48,196 bases of DNA from an uncultured Acidimicrobiales bacterium (GCA_938002955.1 CALLAA010000016.1:1-48196), one strand, 5' to 3'; shown: positions 32,979-42,684, counted from the first letter of the stretch. The notes: generated by a model from the sequence alone, not told the origin. Made by a program: numbers and translations.

Positions 32979-33224
32979 TTCCCTAGCGGCGAACGGTGCG
33001 GACGATACTGCGGATCTTATCCCGGTGATTACCAAGGCCGAGAATGACGTGGTTGCTGAGCTTCCAGCGGTCGAGCGGGCCAGCTACCGGGATGCTCGTG
33101 ACCGGGTCGGCTCCGACGAAGAGGGCGTCGCTGGTACCAAGTGGGGGCTTCAGGGTCTTGATGACATTGATCTTTCTGCAGCGGCTGGGAGGTGCTTGAC
33201 GCCGACAAACTCATTCGGCGGAGC
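32979..33224 (+). repeat. direct repeat copy 2, end of the toxin-tip array
   Basis: Repeat of 26843-27088 with 6 mismatches. Two change residues in the encoded peptide (N to S, R to Q). The copy breaks off within the first Hint residues (CLTPTNSFGGA) and has no toxin downstream. It fills most of the 357 bp between the interrupted immunity-like gene and hipB; the remainder (33225-33324) is AT-richer promoter DNA. Confidence 0.92.
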
Positions 33225-33295
33225 ATGCGTTGTCGTGGCGATGTCCACTTTTGAGAACGTAGTGTAAAGAATATCTCACATTATCCGATCTAAAG

Positions 33296-33314
33296 TAACG
33301 TAAGCGCTACGTTA
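33296..33314. promoter_or_regulatory. palindromic operator upstream of hipB
   Basis: TAACGTA (33296-33302) and TACGTTA (33308-33314) form a perfect inverted repeat around AGCGC, ending 10 bp before the hipB ATG. The position and symmetry suit autorepression by the HipB dimer. The sequence differs from the E. coli TATCC-N8-GGATA operator. Confidence 0.72.
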
Positions 33315-33324
33315 GGCTATCAAC

Positions 33325-33615
33325 ATGGATCCTCGGACCGAACGAACCGCAGTGGAGATAGGGGAGCATCTGGCTTCCTGGCGCAAGATGCTGAACCTCA
33401 CCGCGCAACAAGTCGCTGACCGCGCCGGCATCTCACGCCCGACCCTGAGCCGTCTCGAGAACGGCGACGCAGTTGGCTTCGGCACCTTCCTGGCCGTCAC
33501 CCGCGCATTGGGCATCGTCGAACGGATCGTCGACGCCACCGACCCGTGGCAAACCGACCTCGGACGCCTGCGGGCCGACGAAGACCTACCTCAGCGAGTG
33601 CGTCACCGTGGCTAG
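33325..33615 (+). CDS. hipB: HipB-like antitoxin, XRE-family DNA-binding protein
   Basis: 96 residues. Residues ~12-65 are a Cro/C1-type helix-turn-helix (QQVADRAGISRPTLSRLENG). The short charged C-terminus follows. It precedes hipA and overlaps it by 8 nt. As the antitoxin of a type II module it should bind HipA and repress its own promoter through the palindrome just upstream. The ribosome binding site is weak, as is common for such small leaders. Confidence 0.85.
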   Translation: MDPRTERTAVEIGEHLASWRKMLNLTAQQVADRAGISRPTLSRLENGDAVGFGTFLAVTRALGIVERIVDATDPWQTDLGRLRADEDLPQRVRHRG

Positions 33616-34840
33616 GCGTGAGCTCGACGTGTACCTCGACCTCGAGGGCGAGTCCGTACTCGCTGGGCAGGTGTGGTTCACCCAACGCAGGGGCGGGCCC
33701 ATCTCGTCGGTGTTCGCCTACACGCCGAGCTACCTCGCGCGACCAAACGCCCTGTCGATTGACCCGCACCTCGATCTCGTCACCGGAAATCAGTATGTCG
33801 ATGGGTTGCCCGGATCGTTCCAGGACTGCGCACCCGACCGTTGGGGCCGAAATCTGATCGACAAGCGTCACCGACGTAGCGAAACGAGCGGCCGTCAACC
33901 CACCCTGAACGACGTCGACTATCTCGTCGAGGTAAGCGATCGAACCAGACAGGGCGCGCTTCGCTTTACAGACGTGGGGAGCGACGACTTCCTCCATCCC
34001 CATGCCGAGGTTCCCAAGCTCATTCGTTTGCCCCGACTGTTGCAGGCTTCCCAGCAGGTCGACAGCAGTGACGACTTCGCCGCCGTCAAAGACCTTCTCG
34101 AGGCCGGGTCGGGTTCGCTCGGTGGAGCGCGTCCGAAAGCCTCCGTGCTTGGAGCTGATGGCACGCTGAAGATCGCAAAGTTTCCACATCGCGAGGATTC
34201 CTGGGATGTGATGGCGTGGGAGTGCGTGGCCCTCGATCTTGCAGAATTGGCGGGCATTGAGGTGCCCGAGCGTGAGCTCGTGACCGTGAGCGACTCGCAA
34301 CAGGTGTTGCTACTGGGACGCTTTGATCGATCCTCGAACGAACAGCGAATCCCCTATGTCAGCGCCATGACGTTGCTGTCGGCGGCGGACGGGGAGTGGC
34401 ACGACTATGTAGAGGTTGCCGAGGCCATCACCAACGTTGGTTCACGCGTATCGGCCGACCTGGGCGAGCTCTACCGCAGAGTTGCGTTTAGCGTGGCGAT
34501 TCACAACACCGACGATCACCTTCGCAATCACGGCTTTCTTGCAACATCGGGCGGTTGGGCGCTCGCCCCGGTGTTCGACGTGAACCCCAATCCAGACGCG
34601 AACGCGGTCCGGGTGACAGGCGTGGCCGGCGCCACGCATCGGAGCGAAGAACATGACGGGCTTGCGGCTCTCGCATCATCGTGCCGACTGGCGTCCGAGC
34701 GGGCCGACATCATCGGTAGCGAAGTCGCCGAGGCGGTCGCCCAATGGCGGCGGGTGTCAACCGCACGCAACATCTCCAAGGCCGAACAGGATCGCTTTGC
34801 CGAGGTGCTTGATACGAAATTCTTCAAACGGGTGTTGTAG
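33608..34840 (+). CDS. hipA: HipA-like Ser/Thr kinase toxin
   Basis: 410 residues from the GTG at 33608 (VARRELDVYLDLEGESVLAG); the frame opens at 33473 but that part is antitoxin shadow. An N-terminal HipA domain (~1-110) is followed by the kinase core. The ATP loop region is SGSLGGARPKASV with the Lys of KIAKFPHRED. The catalytic loop is HNTDDHLRNHGFL (D and N) and the metal Asp sits in APVFDVNPN. HipA kinases phosphorylate glutamyl-tRNA synthetase or related targets and induce persistence; the target here is unknown. All key residues are present, so the toxin looks intact. Confidence 0.9.
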   Translation: MARRELDVYLDLEGESVLAGQVWFTQRRGGPISSVFAYTPSYLARPNALSIDPHLDLVTGNQYVDGLPGSFQDCAPDRWGRNLIDKRHRRSETSGRQPTLNDVDYLVEVSDRTRQGALRFTDVGSDDFLHPHAEVPKLIRLPRLLQASQQVDSSDDFAAVKDLLEAGSGSLGGARPKASVLGADGTLKIAKFPHREDSWDVMAWECVALDLAELAGIEVPERELVTVSDSQQVLLLGRFDRSSNEQRIPYVSAMTLLSAADGEWHDYVEVAEAITNVGSRVSADLGELYRRVAFSVAIHNTDDHLRNHGFLATSGGWALAPVFDVNPNPDANAVRVTGVAGATHRSEEHDGLAALASSCRLASERADIIGSEVAEAVAQWRRVSTARNISKAEQDRFAEVLDTKFFKRVL

Positions 34841-34856
34841 TCGAACATACGTTCGA
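34841..34856. promoter_or_regulatory. LexA (SOS) box
   Basis: TCGAACATACGTTCGA matches the actinobacterial LexA consensus TCGAAC-N4-GTTCGA with both arms perfect. It lies directly after the hipA stop and 14 bp before the ATG of the DUF222/HNH gene, where it would block the start region. Boxes of this kind are known upstream of mycobacterial 13E12 (DUF222) genes. Confidence 0.85.
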
Positions 34857-34869
34857 CTAGGGTGAATCC

Positions 34870-36228
34870 ATGGCCACGTCCTTCGACCTTCCTCTGGGCA
34901 ACGACCCAGCCTTGGTGGCTACCGACGCAATGGTTCGAATCGATGCGGAACTCGCACACGTCCCGGCGAAGACCGCACTGCTCATTATCGAGTTCTGCCG
35001 CAACCGGCTTGCTGCCTCGGAGGCACGGGTCCTGGCAGACCGGTACGAAAACGGTGCGTCAGACCGTGACGTCGAAGACCTCGTCCTTGGCGATGGCAAA
35101 ACATCCAAACAAGAAGCCAAGAAAAGGGCATCGCGCGCCAAGGCCACAAACGCCAACCCTGGCATTGCCGACAAACTCGACTCCGGAGAGCTCTCGGCCG
35201 AACAAGCCGACATCATCGCCAAAGCGGCAGCAGAAACCGATGGTGCAGCCGCATGCGATTCGACGCTGATCAACGATGTGGCACAAACGTCTCCAGAACA
35301 AGGTCGTAAAAAGGCCACCAAGTTCGTGAACGAACGTCGCAGCAGCGCCGACGTACAAGCCAAACACGATCGACAACGAATTCTCCGCGGCTGGTACAAA
35401 CACCGGCTGCCCAACGGCAACGCTGCAATCACGTTCCACGGCGACGACCACTCGATCAACCAAATGGAGGCGTCGGTGGCCGGCCAGGCAGACATCGAAT
35501 ACCGAGACGACGGTGGCCGCGACGTTCCTCACGGTAAACATCCCCGCACAAACGATCAACGCGGTTTCGACGCAGCGCACAAGTTGATGACCAGCAACAC
35601 CGACCAAAATCCTGCGTCCCCTACCACTCGCCGTTCTCGCCGAGCAAACGTCGTCCACGTAAACGTCACGCCCGACCAACTCCTTGGCAACGACCCCTCG
35701 CCAATCCTCACCGCCGACGGCACACCGTTGCCCCGTTCGGTATTCGACGAGATCTGCTGCGACGCAGACATCATCGGCCACATCTTCTCCGGCGATGGCG
35801 AGCTCCTGTGGCAAAGCCGCATGAAACGCCTCGCCACCCCCGCCCAGATCAACGGGCTCATCGCCCGAGACGGCGGCTGTGTCCTCTGTTCAGCGCACCA
35901 CAATGAATGTGTTGCTCACCATCTTCTCCCCTGGGAAGCCCCCGGACAGGGAGAAACAAACATCGACAACCTCGCCTTCTTATGCGGCGACTGCCACACG
36001 CGGCTTCATCAACGAAAACAGACCTTGTTCTACGACCGAAGATCGAAGACCTGGAAAACCCGGGCCGCAACGATTCACGAATTGCCTCCCGAAAATCAAC
36101 ACCACCAGAAAAAGCCAGCTCCCGGCCAATACCGAAACATGCCTGCACTCGCGGCGCCGCCAGCCGAACGAACGAAACCTCGGCTCGATCAAGCCAGGTC
36201 AAACGCCCGACTGGGCGCCCTCTTCTAG
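34870..36228 (+). CDS. DUF222 / HNH endonuclease domain protein (13E12 type)
   Basis: 452 residues. Residues ~1-300 are the helical DUF222 region. The HNH nuclease motif is at ~337-385: RDGGCVLCSAHHNECVAHHL, then PW, NLAFLCGDCHTRLHQ, with CxxC and CxxC metal pairs and the active-site His pair. The C-terminal ~60 residues are basic, Pro-rich and probably disordered. Such genes are numerous in Actinobacteria, possibly mobile, and often DNA-damage-inducible; the LexA box fits this. Codons here are richer in C-ending forms than in the toxin-array modules. Confidence 0.9.
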   Translation: MATSFDLPLGNDPALVATDAMVRIDAELAHVPAKTALLIIEFCRNRLAASEARVLADRYENGASDRDVEDLVLGDGKTSKQEAKKRASRAKATNANPGIADKLDSGELSAEQADIIAKAAAETDGAAACDSTLINDVAQTSPEQGRKKATKFVNERRSSADVQAKHDRQRILRGWYKHRLPNGNAAITFHGDDHSINQMEASVAGQADIEYRDDGGRDVPHGKHPRTNDQRGFDAAHKLMTSNTDQNPASPTTRRSRRANVVHVNVTPDQLLGNDPSPILTADGTPLPRSVFDEICCDADIIGHIFSGDGELLWQSRMKRLATPAQINGLIARDGGCVLCSAHHNECVAHHLLPWEAPGQGETNIDNLAFLCGDCHTRLHQRKQTLFYDRRSKTWKTRAATIHELPPENQHHQKKPAPGQYRNMPALAAPPAERTKPRLDQARSNARLGALF

Positions 36229-36579
36229 GCCGCGCCTGACGACCTCAGCCGCCGGGCGCCGTTGTCAAACTCGCCTGCTGTGAACAATGTCCTATCAGGA
36301 TTGTCTGCATTACTCGGCAGCTGAGTTGGACAGTTGAGCCAACCTGGTTAGAGTTAGCGAGCTGTTTGTTCGACGTCTATCCACCCTCGAGTAGATAGAT
36401 AGCCGGACGCCTGGTTCTGCCAGAACACAATCGACGTCTCATCAGGCCCTCGGGAACCAATGAGCAAAACCGAATTTTCGCTCCGCTGGGCCATGCCCAT
36501 GCGGAGCGTTCGCGTGAGTGGGTTATTGCGAAAGCAATTTCCTGCAAGCCCCCGCAAGTTTCAACAAGGAACGAGAACC
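36229..36579. promoter_or_regulatory. leader/promoter region of the ribosomal operon; no rpsJ
   Basis: 351 bp without a gene. A perfect 8-bp inverted repeat, CGCTCCGC (36479-36486) and GCGGAGCG (36501-36508), forms a hairpin about 70 bp before rplC and may be a leader or attenuator. A weaker imperfect palindrome at 36284-36304 (ACAAT...ATTGT) could end the DUF222 transcript. I found no S10 (rpsJ) coding sequence on either strand. Confidence 0.55.
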
Positions 36580-37224
36580 ATGGCCACCAAAGCCATCGTT
36601 GGTGAAAAACTGGGAATGACGCAGGTCTGGCGTGACGACAAGGTCGTCCCCGTGACCGTCCTCAAGGTCACCCCGTGCCGCATCGTGCAAATCAAGCACC
36701 CCGAGACCGACGGCTACTCCGCCGTACAGGTCGCGGTCGGCACCCAGAAAGAACACCGACTCACCAAGCCCGCACTCGGCAGCTACGAAAAGGCCGGCGT
36801 TGCTCCAGGAAAGAAGCTCGTCGAGCTTCGCCTCGACGACGTCTCCGAATACGAAGTTGGCCAAGAAATCGGAGCCGACATCCTCGAAGAGGGTGAACTC
36901 GTCGACGCCACCGGCGTCAGCAAGGGTCAAGGTTTCACCGGCGTAATGAAGCGTCACAACTTCAAAGGCCAACGAGCCAGCCACGGTGCACACCGAGTAC
37001 ACCGCATGCCCGGATCTGTCGGCCAGTGCGCAACGCCAGGCCGTATTTTCAAAGGCAAGAAGATGGCCGGTCGCAGCGGTGGCATCAAAGTCACCACGCA
37101 GAACCTCACCATCGTCGAAGCAAACGCAGAAGAGAACCTGATTCTCGTCAAGGGCAACGTTCCTGGCCCCAAGGGCGGAACCGTGCTCCTGCGCAACGCA
37201 TCGAAGAAAGAGCAGGGCAAGTAA
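36580..37224 (+). CDS. rplC: 50S ribosomal protein L3
   Basis: 214 residues. Start ATG at 36580 has AAGGAACGAG upstream; the frame continues upstream but lacks L3 similarity. Signatures are AIVGEKLGMTQVW at the N-terminus and GQGFTGVMKRHNFKGQRASH, GSVGQCATPGRIFKGKKMAG in the core. The long central loop reaches the peptidyl transferase centre. It is first of the operon here; its stop overlaps the rplD start by one base (TAATG). Confidence 0.97.
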   Translation: MATKAIVGEKLGMTQVWRDDKVVPVTVLKVTPCRIVQIKHPETDGYSAVQVAVGTQKEHRLTKPALGSYEKAGVAPGKKLVELRLDDVSEYEVGQEIGADILEEGELVDATGVSKGQGFTGVMKRHNFKGQRASHGAHRVHRMPGSVGQCATPGRIFKGKKMAGRSGGIKVTTQNLTIVEANAEENLILVKGNVPGPKGGTVLLRNASKKEQGK

Positions 37225-37946
37225 TGGCATCCGTCGACGTAAAGACTGCCGCTGGCAAGAGCGCCGGCAAGGCAGACCTCGATGACACCATCTTCGGCAT
37301 CGAGCCAAACATTCCAGTCATGCACCAGGTCGTCACCGCACAGCTCGCGGCACGACGTGCAGGCACCCACTCCACCAAGACCCGCGCTGAGCGCAGTGGT
37401 GGCGGCGCAAAGCCATGGCGCCAGAAGGGCACCGGTCGTGCCCGCCAAGGCTCCATCCGCTCGCCGCAGTGGCGTGGCGGCGGTATCGCACACGGCCCAA
37501 AGCCCCGCGACTACAGCCAAAAGACCCCAAAGAAGATGATCAAGCTCGCACTTCGCTCGGCACTGTCCGACCGTGCAGCTGACGGCAAGGTCGTCGTCGT
37601 CGACACCTTCAACTTCGACGCACCAAAGACCAGCGCAGCCGTCAAGGCCATCGCCGATCTTGGTCTCGCCAACGAAGGGCGCGTTCTGCTCGTCCTCGAC
37701 GGCAACGACGAAAACACCGCACTGAGCTTCCGCAACATCAAGAACGTTCACGTTCTGCCATCGGGCGAGCTCAACGCATACGACGTGCTCGTATCCGACA
37801 CGGTCGTCTTCGCCCAGTCCGCACTGCCCGTCGCTGATGCCCCGAAGCCAAAGAAGGCCGCCAAGCCTGCTGCAGCTCCGGCACCAGCAGAGGCAAGCGC
37901 CGATGAAGAAGCACCAGCTGCTGCAGCATCGGACGAGGAGGAATAG
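37224..37946 (+). CDS. rplD: 50S ribosomal protein L4
   Basis: 240 residues. The conserved loop is visible (STKTRAERSGGGAKPWRQKG, then TGRARQGSIRSPQWRGGG), which lines the exit tunnel. In many bacteria L4 autoregulates this operon. Residues after ~210 are an Ala/Pro/Glu-rich tail absent in E. coli L4, ending in a run of acidic residues; probably disordered. ATG overlaps the rplC stop. Confidence 0.97.
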   Translation: MASVDVKTAAGKSAGKADLDDTIFGIEPNIPVMHQVVTAQLAARRAGTHSTKTRAERSGGGAKPWRQKGTGRARQGSIRSPQWRGGGIAHGPKPRDYSQKTPKKMIKLALRSALSDRAADGKVVVVDTFNFDAPKTSAAVKAIADLGLANEGRVLLVLDGNDENTALSFRNIKNVHVLPSGELNAYDVLVSDTVVFAQSALPVADAPKPKKAAKPAAAPAPAEASADEEAPAAAASDEEE

Positions 37947-37949
37947 CCA

Positions 37950-38243
37950 ATGGCCGCCGATCTTCGCGATGTACTCATCGCTCCAGTCGTTTCCGAGAAG
38001 AGCTACGGCCTTCTCGAAGAGAACGTTTACACCTTCACCGTTGCCCCAGACGCCACCAAGCCAGAAATCAAGCAGGCTGTGGAGACGATCTTCGAGGTCA
38101 CGGTCCTCAAGGTGAACACGCTGAACCGCAAGGGAAAGCGTAAGCGCAACCGCCGTAACGGAACGTTCGGCAAGCGCCCCGATGCCAAGCGAGCAATGGT
38201 CACGCTCGCTGAAGGCGACGAGATCGACCTTTTCGAGGTGTAA
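37950..38243 (+). CDS. rplW: 50S ribosomal protein L23
   Basis: 97 residues, usual length. Signatures are [20 protein letters not shown] and [17 protein letters not shown]23 sits at the tunnel exit, where trigger factor and SRP dock. Three bases separate it from both neighbours' boundary codons. Confidence 0.97.
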   Translation: MAADLRDVLIAPVVSEKSYGLLEENVYTFTVAPDATKPEIKQAVETIFEVTVLKVNTLNRKGKRKRNRRNGTFGKRPDAKRAMVTLAEGDEIDLFEV

Positions 38244-38246
38244 CCA

Positions 38247-39083
<837 letters not shown>

Positions 39084-39089
39084 CGAACC

Positions 39090-39368
39090 ATGCCACGCAG
39101 CCTCAAGAAGGGCCCGTTCGTCGACGAGCATCTGCTCAAGAAGGTCGACGCACTCAACGAGAAGAACGAGAAGGCCGTCATCAAGACCTGGTCACGTCGT
39201 TCCACCATCATTCCCGACATGCTCGGCCACACCCTGGCCGTGCACGACGGACGTAAGCACGTACCGGTGTATGTCACCGAGTCGATGGTCGGGCACAAGC
39301 TCGGCGAATTCGCTCCGACACGAACCTTCAAGTTCCACGCCGGTCAAGAGCGAGGAGCGCGTCGATGA
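39090..39368 (+). CDS. rpsS: 30S ribosomal protein S19
   Basis: 92 residues. [20 protein letters not shown] at the N-terminus and [20 protein letters not shown] near the end are diagnostic. Its TGA overlaps the rplV ATG by 4 nt. Confidence 0.97.
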   Translation: MPRSLKKGPFVDEHLLKKVDALNEKNEKAVIKTWSRRSTIIPDMLGHTLAVHDGRKHVPVYVTESMVGHKLGEFAPTRTFKFHAGQERGARR

Positions 39369-40165
39369 CCGGTCCAAAGACCAACGAACGTCCAGGCACG
39401 CGCGCCTCGGTCAAGCACGTCCGTGCTTCGGCCTACAAGGCACGTGAAGTACTCGACGAGATCCGTGGCCTGCACGTCGCCGACGCTGCCGACTACCTCG
39501 ATCTCTGCGAGCGCGGCATCGCCGAGCCAATCGGCAAGCTGCTCGACTCCGCAGTAGCAAACGCCGAGCACAACGACCTCCAAGACGCCGACGAGCTCTA
39601 CGTCTCAGCGTGCTACGCAGACGAGGGCCCAACCATGAAGCGCTGGCGCCCACGTGCTCGTGGCCGTGCGACCCGCATTCGCAAGCGCACCTGCCACATC
39701 ACGCTCATCGTTTCCCGCATGGAAGACGATCGCCTCGATGTTCGCCGCAACCGCGCCGAGCGTCGTGCAGCCGGTGGCTCCGCTCCAAAGGCAAGCCGTG
39801 CAGCACGAGTCGCAAAGTCAAAGGGCGACGAAGCACCAGCTGACGAAGTCGTCGCAGACGAGGTCACCGAGGCCTCAGCCGACGAAGACACCGCAGTCGC
39901 AACCGGCGGCATCGCTCCAGCTCAAGAGGGCGATCACCCATACGGCGAGGGCTCACACGCTCCGCTCGAGGATGCAGCTGAAATGCCAGAGGGCTACCCC
40001 GTCAAGGGCAACGCCGACTCCGGCAAGTTCCACCAGCCAGATGGCCGTTGGTACGAAAACACCGTCGCAGAGGTCTGGTTCGCAGACGCTGCAGCAGCCG
40101 AGGCAGCAGGCTTCATCGAAGCCGGCACCAAAGCCAAGACCTCCGATTCGGAAGAGGAAGAGTAA
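39365..40165 (+). CDS. rplV: 50S ribosomal protein L22 with C-terminal sunset-like domain fusion
   Basis: 266 residues, about twice the usual ~110-130. Residues ~10-125 are L22 ([40 protein letters not shown] is the tunnel-facing hairpin). An acidic Ala-rich linker follows (~145-190). Residues ~208-250 contain [20 protein letters not shown] followed by [20 protein letters not shown], the pattern of the small sunset domain. I recall L22 fusions of this type from related Actinobacteria. The reading frame is continuous; the tail would lie on the ribosome surface. Overlaps rpsS by 4 nt. Confidence 0.93.
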   Translation: MTGPKTNERPGTRASVKHVRASAYKAREVLDEIRGLHVADAADYLDLCERGIAEPIGKLLDSAVANAEHNDLQDADELYVSACYADEGPTMKRWRPRARGRATRIRKRTCHITLIVSRMEDDRLDVRRNRAERRAAGGSAPKASRAARVAKSKGDEAPADEVVADEVTEASADEDTAVATGGIAPAQEGDHPYGEGSHAPLEDAAEMPEGYPVKGNADSGKFHQPDGRWYENTVAEVWFADAAAAEAAGFIEAGTKAKTSDSEEEE

Positions 40166-40167
40166 CC

Positions 40168-41076
40168 ATGGGTCAAAAGATCAACCCGTACGGTTTCCGA
40201 CTCGGTGTCACCACCGACTGGAAGAGCCGCTGGTTTGCAAGCCGCGAGGATTACGCGAACTTCATCATTGAAGATTCCGAGATCCGTACCTTCATCATGA
40301 AGGACCTGCCGCACGCAGCCATCAGCCGTATCGAAATCGAACGCAAGTCCAGCCGTGACAGCCTCCGAGTCGATGTGCACACCGCACGTCCCGGAATCGT
40401 CATTGGCCGCAAGGGTGCAGAGGCCGACCGTCTCCGCACCGGACTCGCCAAGATCACCGGCAACCAAAAGGTGCAGCTCAACATTCAGGAGATCAAGACC
40501 CCTGAACTCGACGCCGCACTCATCGCACAGGGCGTAGCCGACCAGCTCCAGGGCCGAGTCGCATTCCGTCGTGCAATGAAGCGTGCTGTACAGAACGCAC
40601 AGAAGGCCGGCGCACTCGGCATTCGAGTCCAGACGTCGGGCCGCCTCGGCGGTTCCGAAATGGCTCGCCGTGAGTGGTACCGCGAAGGTCAGGTGCCGCT
40701 GCACACGCTGCGCGCCGAGATCGACTACGGCTTCCGCGAAGCACACACCGCAGCTGGACGCATCGGCGTCAAGGTCTGGATCTACACCGGCGAACGTCTT
40801 CCCTACAAGAGCGAAGCGCAAGCAAAGATCCAGAGCGAAGCTGCAATGGCAGTAGGTGAGACCTCCGGTCAGAACAAGCCACGCCAAGTTGTGTCGAGCC
40901 CATCGGCTCCACGCAAGCCAGAAGCCGGCGAACCAGAGGTAGTCGAAGAATTGGCTCCCCTCGTCAAGGAAGCCGATCCAGAATTCGAGAAGCTGCTTGC
41001 TGCGGAAGAGGAAATTGACGCCTCGACCCGCACCAAGGATCAAGCTCCCAACTTCCGTCCCGGCGACGCGGACTGA
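40168..41076 (+). CDS. rpsC: 30S ribosomal protein S3
   Basis: 302 residues from the ATG at 40168 ([20 protein letters not shown]). The KH domain has [20 protein letters not shown], and the S3 C-terminal domain [21 protein letters not shown]3 lines the mRNA entry channel. Residues after ~215 are an acidic, Pro/Glu-rich extension beyond the usual length and probably disordered. Confidence 0.97.
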   Translation: MGQKINPYGFRLGVTTDWKSRWFASREDYANFIIEDSEIRTFIMKDLPHAAISRIEIERKSSRDSLRVDVHTARPGIVIGRKGAEADRLRTGLAKITGNQKVQLNIQEIKTPELDAALIAQGVADQLQGRVAFRRAMKRAVQNAQKAGALGIRVQTSGRLGGSEMARREWYREGQVPLHTLRAEIDYGFREAHTAAGRIGVKVWIYTGERLPYKSEAQAKIQSEAAMAVGETSGQNKPRQVVSSPSAPRKPEAGEPEVVEELAPLVKEADPEFEKLLAAEEEIDASTRTKDQAPNFRPGDAD

Positions 41077-41090
41077 GAGGTAGGACAACA

Positions 41091-41507
41091 ATGTTGATGC
41101 CCCGCAAGGTTGCTCATCGAAAGCACCATCGTGGCCGTATGCGTGGAAACGCAAAGGGCGGCACAGAAGTAACGTTCGGCGACTACGGTCTCCAGGCTCT
41201 CGAGCCAGGGTGGATCACCGCTCGCCAGATCGAAGCAGCACGTATTGCCATGACCCGTCACATCAAGCGTGGCGGCAAGGTCTGGATCAACGTGTTCCCA
41301 GACAAGCCAGTAACCGAAAAGCCAGCCGAGACTCGCATGGGTTCGGGCAAGGGCAACCCAGAGCGCTGGGTGGCCGTTGTTCGTCCAGGCAAGGTCATGT
41401 TCGAGCTCGCATTCCACGACGAAGAAATCGCCCGCCAGGCGATCGATCGTGCAATCCAGAAGATGCCAATCAAGTGCAAATTCGTAAAGCGTGAGGAGGG
41501 CTTCTAA
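41091..41507 (+). CDS. rplP: 50S ribosomal protein L16
   Basis: 138 residues. [20 protein letters not shown] and the loop [20 protein letters not shown] are diagnostic. Its stop overlaps rpmC by one base. Confidence 0.97.
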   Translation: MLMPRKVAHRKHHRGRMRGNAKGGTEVTFGDYGLQALEPGWITARQIEAARIAMTRHIKRGGKVWINVFPDKPVTEKPAETRMGSGKGNPERWVAVVRPGKVMFELAFHDEEIARQAIDRAIQKMPIKCKFVKREEGF

Positions 41508-41734
41508 TGGCAAAGAAGAAGAAGCTTGCAGAACTCTCAGACGCCGACTTGCTCGCACGTCTCGAAGAGGTATCAGAAGAACTGTTCAACCTGCGTTTCC
41601 AGAACGCAACCGGACAGCTCACCAACGTCAGCAGCCTCGGAGCCGTCCGCAAGGAAAAGGCCCGTGTTCTCACCGAGCTTCGTGCCCGCGAGATCGCCGC
41701 AGCTGAAGCACTCGAAGCTGAAGAGGTCGCATAA
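41507..41734 (+). CDS. rpmC: 50S ribosomal protein L29
   Basis: 75 residues, helical hairpin with [15 protein letters not shown], the conserved L29 centre. TAATG overlaps join it to rplP and rpsQ. Confidence 0.95.
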   Translation: MAKKKKLAELSDADLLARLEEVSEELFNLRFQNATGQLTNVSSLGAVRKEKARVLTELRAREIAAAEALEAEEVA

Positions 41735-42006
41735 TGACTGAAGACACCACAACCCGCGAGAACCCTCGCAAGGTACGTGAAGGCATCGTCGTGTCGACCG
41801 GCATGGACAAGACCGCAGTGGTCGAATCCGTAGACCGTGTACGCCATCGCCGTTACGCCAAGACCGTCCAGCGCAGCGCAAAGCTGTTCGCACACGACGA
41901 GAACAACGACGCAAACGTCGGAGACCTGGTCCGGATCCAAGAGACCCGCCCACTGTCGAAGAAGAAGCGCTGGCGTCTCGTCGAGATCATCGAGAGGGCT
42001 CGCTAA
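41734..42006 (+). CDS. rpsQ: 30S ribosomal protein S17
   Basis: 90 residues. [20 protein letters not shown] and [20 protein letters not shown] are S17 signatures (OB fold). A short N-terminal extension ([11 protein letters not shown]) precedes the core. Confidence 0.96.
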   Translation: MTEDTTTRENPRKVREGIVVSTGMDKTAVVESVDRVRHRRYAKTVQRSAKLFAHDENNDANVGDLVRIQETRPLSKKKRWRLVEIIERAR

Positions 42007-42375
42007 ATGATTCAGCAAGAAAGCCGTCTCAAGGTCGCCGACAACTCCGGTGCACGCGAAATCCTGTGCATCAAGGTTCTCGGAGGCACCCGCCGCCGTT
42101 ACGCAAGCATCGGCGATGTCATCGTGGCCACCGTCAAGGACGCAAATCCTGGTGCGGCAGTCAAGAAGGGCGAAGTCGTCAAGTGCGTCGTCGTCCGAGT
42201 CAAGAAGGAAATTCGTCGCCCGGATGGCAGCTACATCCGTTTCGACGAAAACGCAGCCGTGCTGATCAACGAGAACAGCCAGCCTCGTGGAACCCGCATC
42301 TTCGGCCCGGTTGGCCGTGAGCTTCGCGACAAGAAGTTCATGCGAATCGTGTCGTTGGCACCGGAGGTCCTCTAA
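42007..42375 (+). CDS. rplN: 50S ribosomal protein L14
   Basis: 122 residues, exact family length. [20 protein letters not shown] and [20 protein letters not shown] are diagnostic. It abuts rpsQ and rplX without spacer. Confidence 0.98.
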   Translation: MIQQESRLKVADNSGAREILCIKVLGGTRRRYASIGDVIVATVKDANPGAAVKKGEVVKCVVVRVKKEIRRPDGSYIRFDENAAVLINENSQPRGTRIFGPVGRELRDKKFMRIVSLAPEVL

Positions 42376-42684
42376 ATGAAGATCAAAAAAGGCGACAAGG
42401 TACGCGTCCTCGCCGGCAAAGACCGTGGCAAGGAAGGCGAAGTTATGTTCGCATTCCCCGCTGAGAACAAGGTCATTGTCGAAGGCGTCAACCTCGTCAA
42501 GAAGCACCAACGTCCACTGAGCGAAGATCAGCCTGGTGGAATCATCGACAAGGACATGCCAATGCATGTCAGCAACGTCGCCGTGATCAGCCCCAAGGAT
42601 GGAAAGCCAACCCGCGTTGGCTTCAAGATCCTCGAAGACGGCACCAAGGTGCGCGTATGCAAGCGCACGGGAGCAGAACTCTAA
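42376..42684 (+). CDS. rplX: 50S ribosomal protein L24
   Basis: 102 residues. KOW motif near the start ([20 protein letters not shown]) and [21 protein letters not shown]24 is an assembly initiator at the tunnel exit. Overlaps rplE by one base. Confidence 0.97.
   Translation: MKIKKGDKVRVLAGKDRGKEGEVMFAFPAENKVIVEGVNLVKKHQRPLSEDQPGGIIDKDMPMHVSNVAVISPKDGKPTRVGFKILEDGTKVRVCKRTGAEL

Noticed and set aside
26843-33224. Composite transposon or integrated element
   Set aside because: The flanking repeats are pieces of the toxin's own coding sequence; no transposase, integrase, inverted-repeat ends or target duplication was found.
33225-33324. A short gene continuing from repeat copy 2 (33025-33267)
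   Set aside because: The frame is a truncated piece of the toxin pre-Hint region with a random tail after the breakpoint; no start signal.
36229-36579. A divergent or broken rpsJ before rplC
   Set aside because: No frame on either strand shows S10 motifs; frames here are short and interrupted.
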